Positions 63,443 through 64,000 of a stretch of 64,000 nt of DNA are shown here, piece by piece. Location: contig JALPQD010000124.1 of the NCBI GenBank assembly GCA_023101885.1, positions 5,495,101-5,559,100 on the forward strand, read 5' to 3'. Both the position numbers and the translations under genes were made by a program. The stretch comes from Typhlomys cinereus (taxonomy: Eukaryota; Chordata; Mammalia; Rodentia; Platacanthomyidae). Numbering within the stretch: the first letter of the stretch is position 1; the number at the start of each line of letters is the position of its first letter. Below the pieces are notes generated by a model. That model saw nothing but the letters and a program-made list of their open reading frames with translations, was not told the origin of the DNA and did no database searches.

Positions 63443-63588
63443 CTGTCGCAGAACAGGCAGGGGGTCTGCTGCCTGGGCGCGGGCTCCGCGTCGTCCGCGT
63501 CCTCCCAGCCTGCGTCGTCTCCGCTGTCCGACAGCTCGGGCGGGTCCTCATGCAGCGGCGCGCCCGGGCCCGACGCCAGCGAGCACAT
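63443..63588 (-). CDS. PRMT3: PRMT3 coding exon 1 (start codon, acidic N terminus, first half of zinc finger)
   Basis: Encodes residues 1-49. It starts MCSLASG, as in other mammalian PRMT3, then has an acidic stretch (PELSDSGDDAGWEDADDAE) and QQTPCLFCDR. Cys44 and Cys47 are the first two zinc ligands of the C2H2 finger that recruits RPS2. The ATG at 63588-63586 is chosen because the conserved protein starts there; its context is GCGCCATGT. The reading frame stays open upstream to about 63846, but that is GC-rich promoter sequence with no known homology. The acidic segment is about six residues shorter than in human PRMT3. The donor after ...GACAG is GTTCGT, a weak match at +3 to +5, and exon 2 completes the split Arg49 codon. 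CpG density is very high. Confidence 0.95.
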
Positions 63589-63879
63589 GGCGCGGCCCGC
63601 AGCCCGCGCGGGGCGGAAGCGCGTGGGGCGGGGACGCGGGGGTAGGAAGCGCGCGGGGCGTGGGCGCGCGGGGCGGGGGCGGAGCGGGGACGGGCGCGCA
63701 GCACCACCGGAACCCCGACGAATTGAGGACCAGAGTGAGAGCCGGGTGCACTTCCGGGTCACGTGGAGGGGCGGGACCGTGACGTCGGCGCCGGCCCCGC
63801 CCGCCGCAGGCTTTACGAGGTGCGCGCCGAGCTGCCGCTGCACCAAGGGCTCGGCGGGAGGCGGCCGGGGCTTGCCGAG

Positions 63880-63936
63880 CTCCAGCGGAACTAGCCGAGC
63901 TCCAGCGGAACTAGCCGAGCTCCAGCGAGCCTTGCC
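63880..63936. repeat. 19-bp tandem repeat at promoter edge
   Basis: Three copies of a 19-bp unit (core CCGAGCTCCAGCGGA) lie directly beside the CTCF-type motif. Confidence 0.8.
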
Positions 63937-63938
63937 GC

Positions 63939-63953
63939 GGCGCCCCCTGGTGG
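63939..63953 (-). promoter_or_regulatory. CTCF-type motif upstream of PRMT3 promoter
   Basis: On the minus strand the sequence reads CCACCAGGGGGCGCC, a full match to the CTCF core consensus (CCASYAGRKGGCRS). It lies about 350 bp upstream of the start codon at the edge of the CpG island. Occupancy is inferred, not shown. Confidence 0.7.
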
Positions 63954-64000
63954 TGGATGCGGCCGGTGCGGACGAGAGGCGATGCGGCAGAGGTGCAGCT

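Larger units (their letters stand above)
63590..63960 (-). promoter_or_regulatory. PRMT3: PRMT3 promoter and CpG island
   Basis: The region upstream of the start codon is extremely CpG-dense; the island extends into intron 1 to about 63240. Visible motifs on the plus strand: ETS-type ACTTCCGG (63750-63757), E-box GTCACGTG (63758-63765), GC box GGGGCGGG (63768-63775), CRE-like TGACGTCG (63780-63787), and several more GC boxes in the GC-repeat stretch 63600-63690. No TATA box is seen. This is the usual layout of a housekeeping promoter. The transcription start itself cannot be placed from sequence. Confidence 0.85.

Noticed and set aside
63590..64000. Bidirectional promoter with an upstream gene
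   Set aside because: No plus-strand exon is visible, and in human the upstream neighbour HTATIP2 is head-to-tail with PRMT3, so divergence is not expected.

Overview
The window is a rodent-type mammalian nuclear locus. It has split coding exons with GT-AG introns, rodent SINEs (B1, B2/B3-like, B4-like), an IAP-type solo LTR, a MaLR-type LTR, an antisense L1 fragment and a CpG-island promoter. The species cannot be named from the sequence. A tRNA-derived SINE with two young copies and the abundance of minisatellites are the most lineage-specific features.

The only protein-coding gene I can support is PRMT3 (protein arginine N-methyltransferase 3), on the minus strand across almost the whole window. 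Fourteen consecutive coding exons join without a frame break: exon 1 at 63443-63588 down to exon 14 at 3892-3979. They give 1459 nt, or 486 codons plus one base. They encode the acidic N terminus, the C2H2 zinc finger, the linker helix, the AdoMet-binding Rossmann fold, the double-E loop, the beta-barrel and the THW loop. The last roughly 36 residues and the 3' UTR were not found and should lie left of position 1. The promoter and CpG island lie at about 63240-64000, with ETS, E-box, GC-box and CRE-like motifs and a strong CTCF-type motif at 63939-63953.

Everything else is intron. Introns 14 (partial), 12, 10, 9, 8, 6 and 4 hold a very large number of minisatellites, at least 30 arrays with units from 5 to 55 bp. 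By my addition of array lengths they make up about a quarter of the window. The largest are a 37-bp array (852-2635), a 50-55-bp array (12645-14705), a 27-bp array (23812-24820), and a 2.5-kb array built only from the two words TGTGC and TGTGTGC (50525-52990). The last one sits inside a larger degenerate repeat unit. Several arrays carry regulatory-looking words in each unit: CRE octamers, CAG|GTGAG splice-donor matches, CpG clusters or G-runs.

Mobile elements with identifiable target-site duplications are the IAP-type solo LTR in intron 1 (61842-62167, inside an older SINE), two near-identical SINE copies (38331-38594 and 44873-45139), a short SINE (60643-60790), and a small polyadenylated retroposon (31667-31828). 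A perfect 18-bp hairpin stands alone at 11385-11423. The long open reading frames seen inside arrays result from unit composition and are not called as genes.
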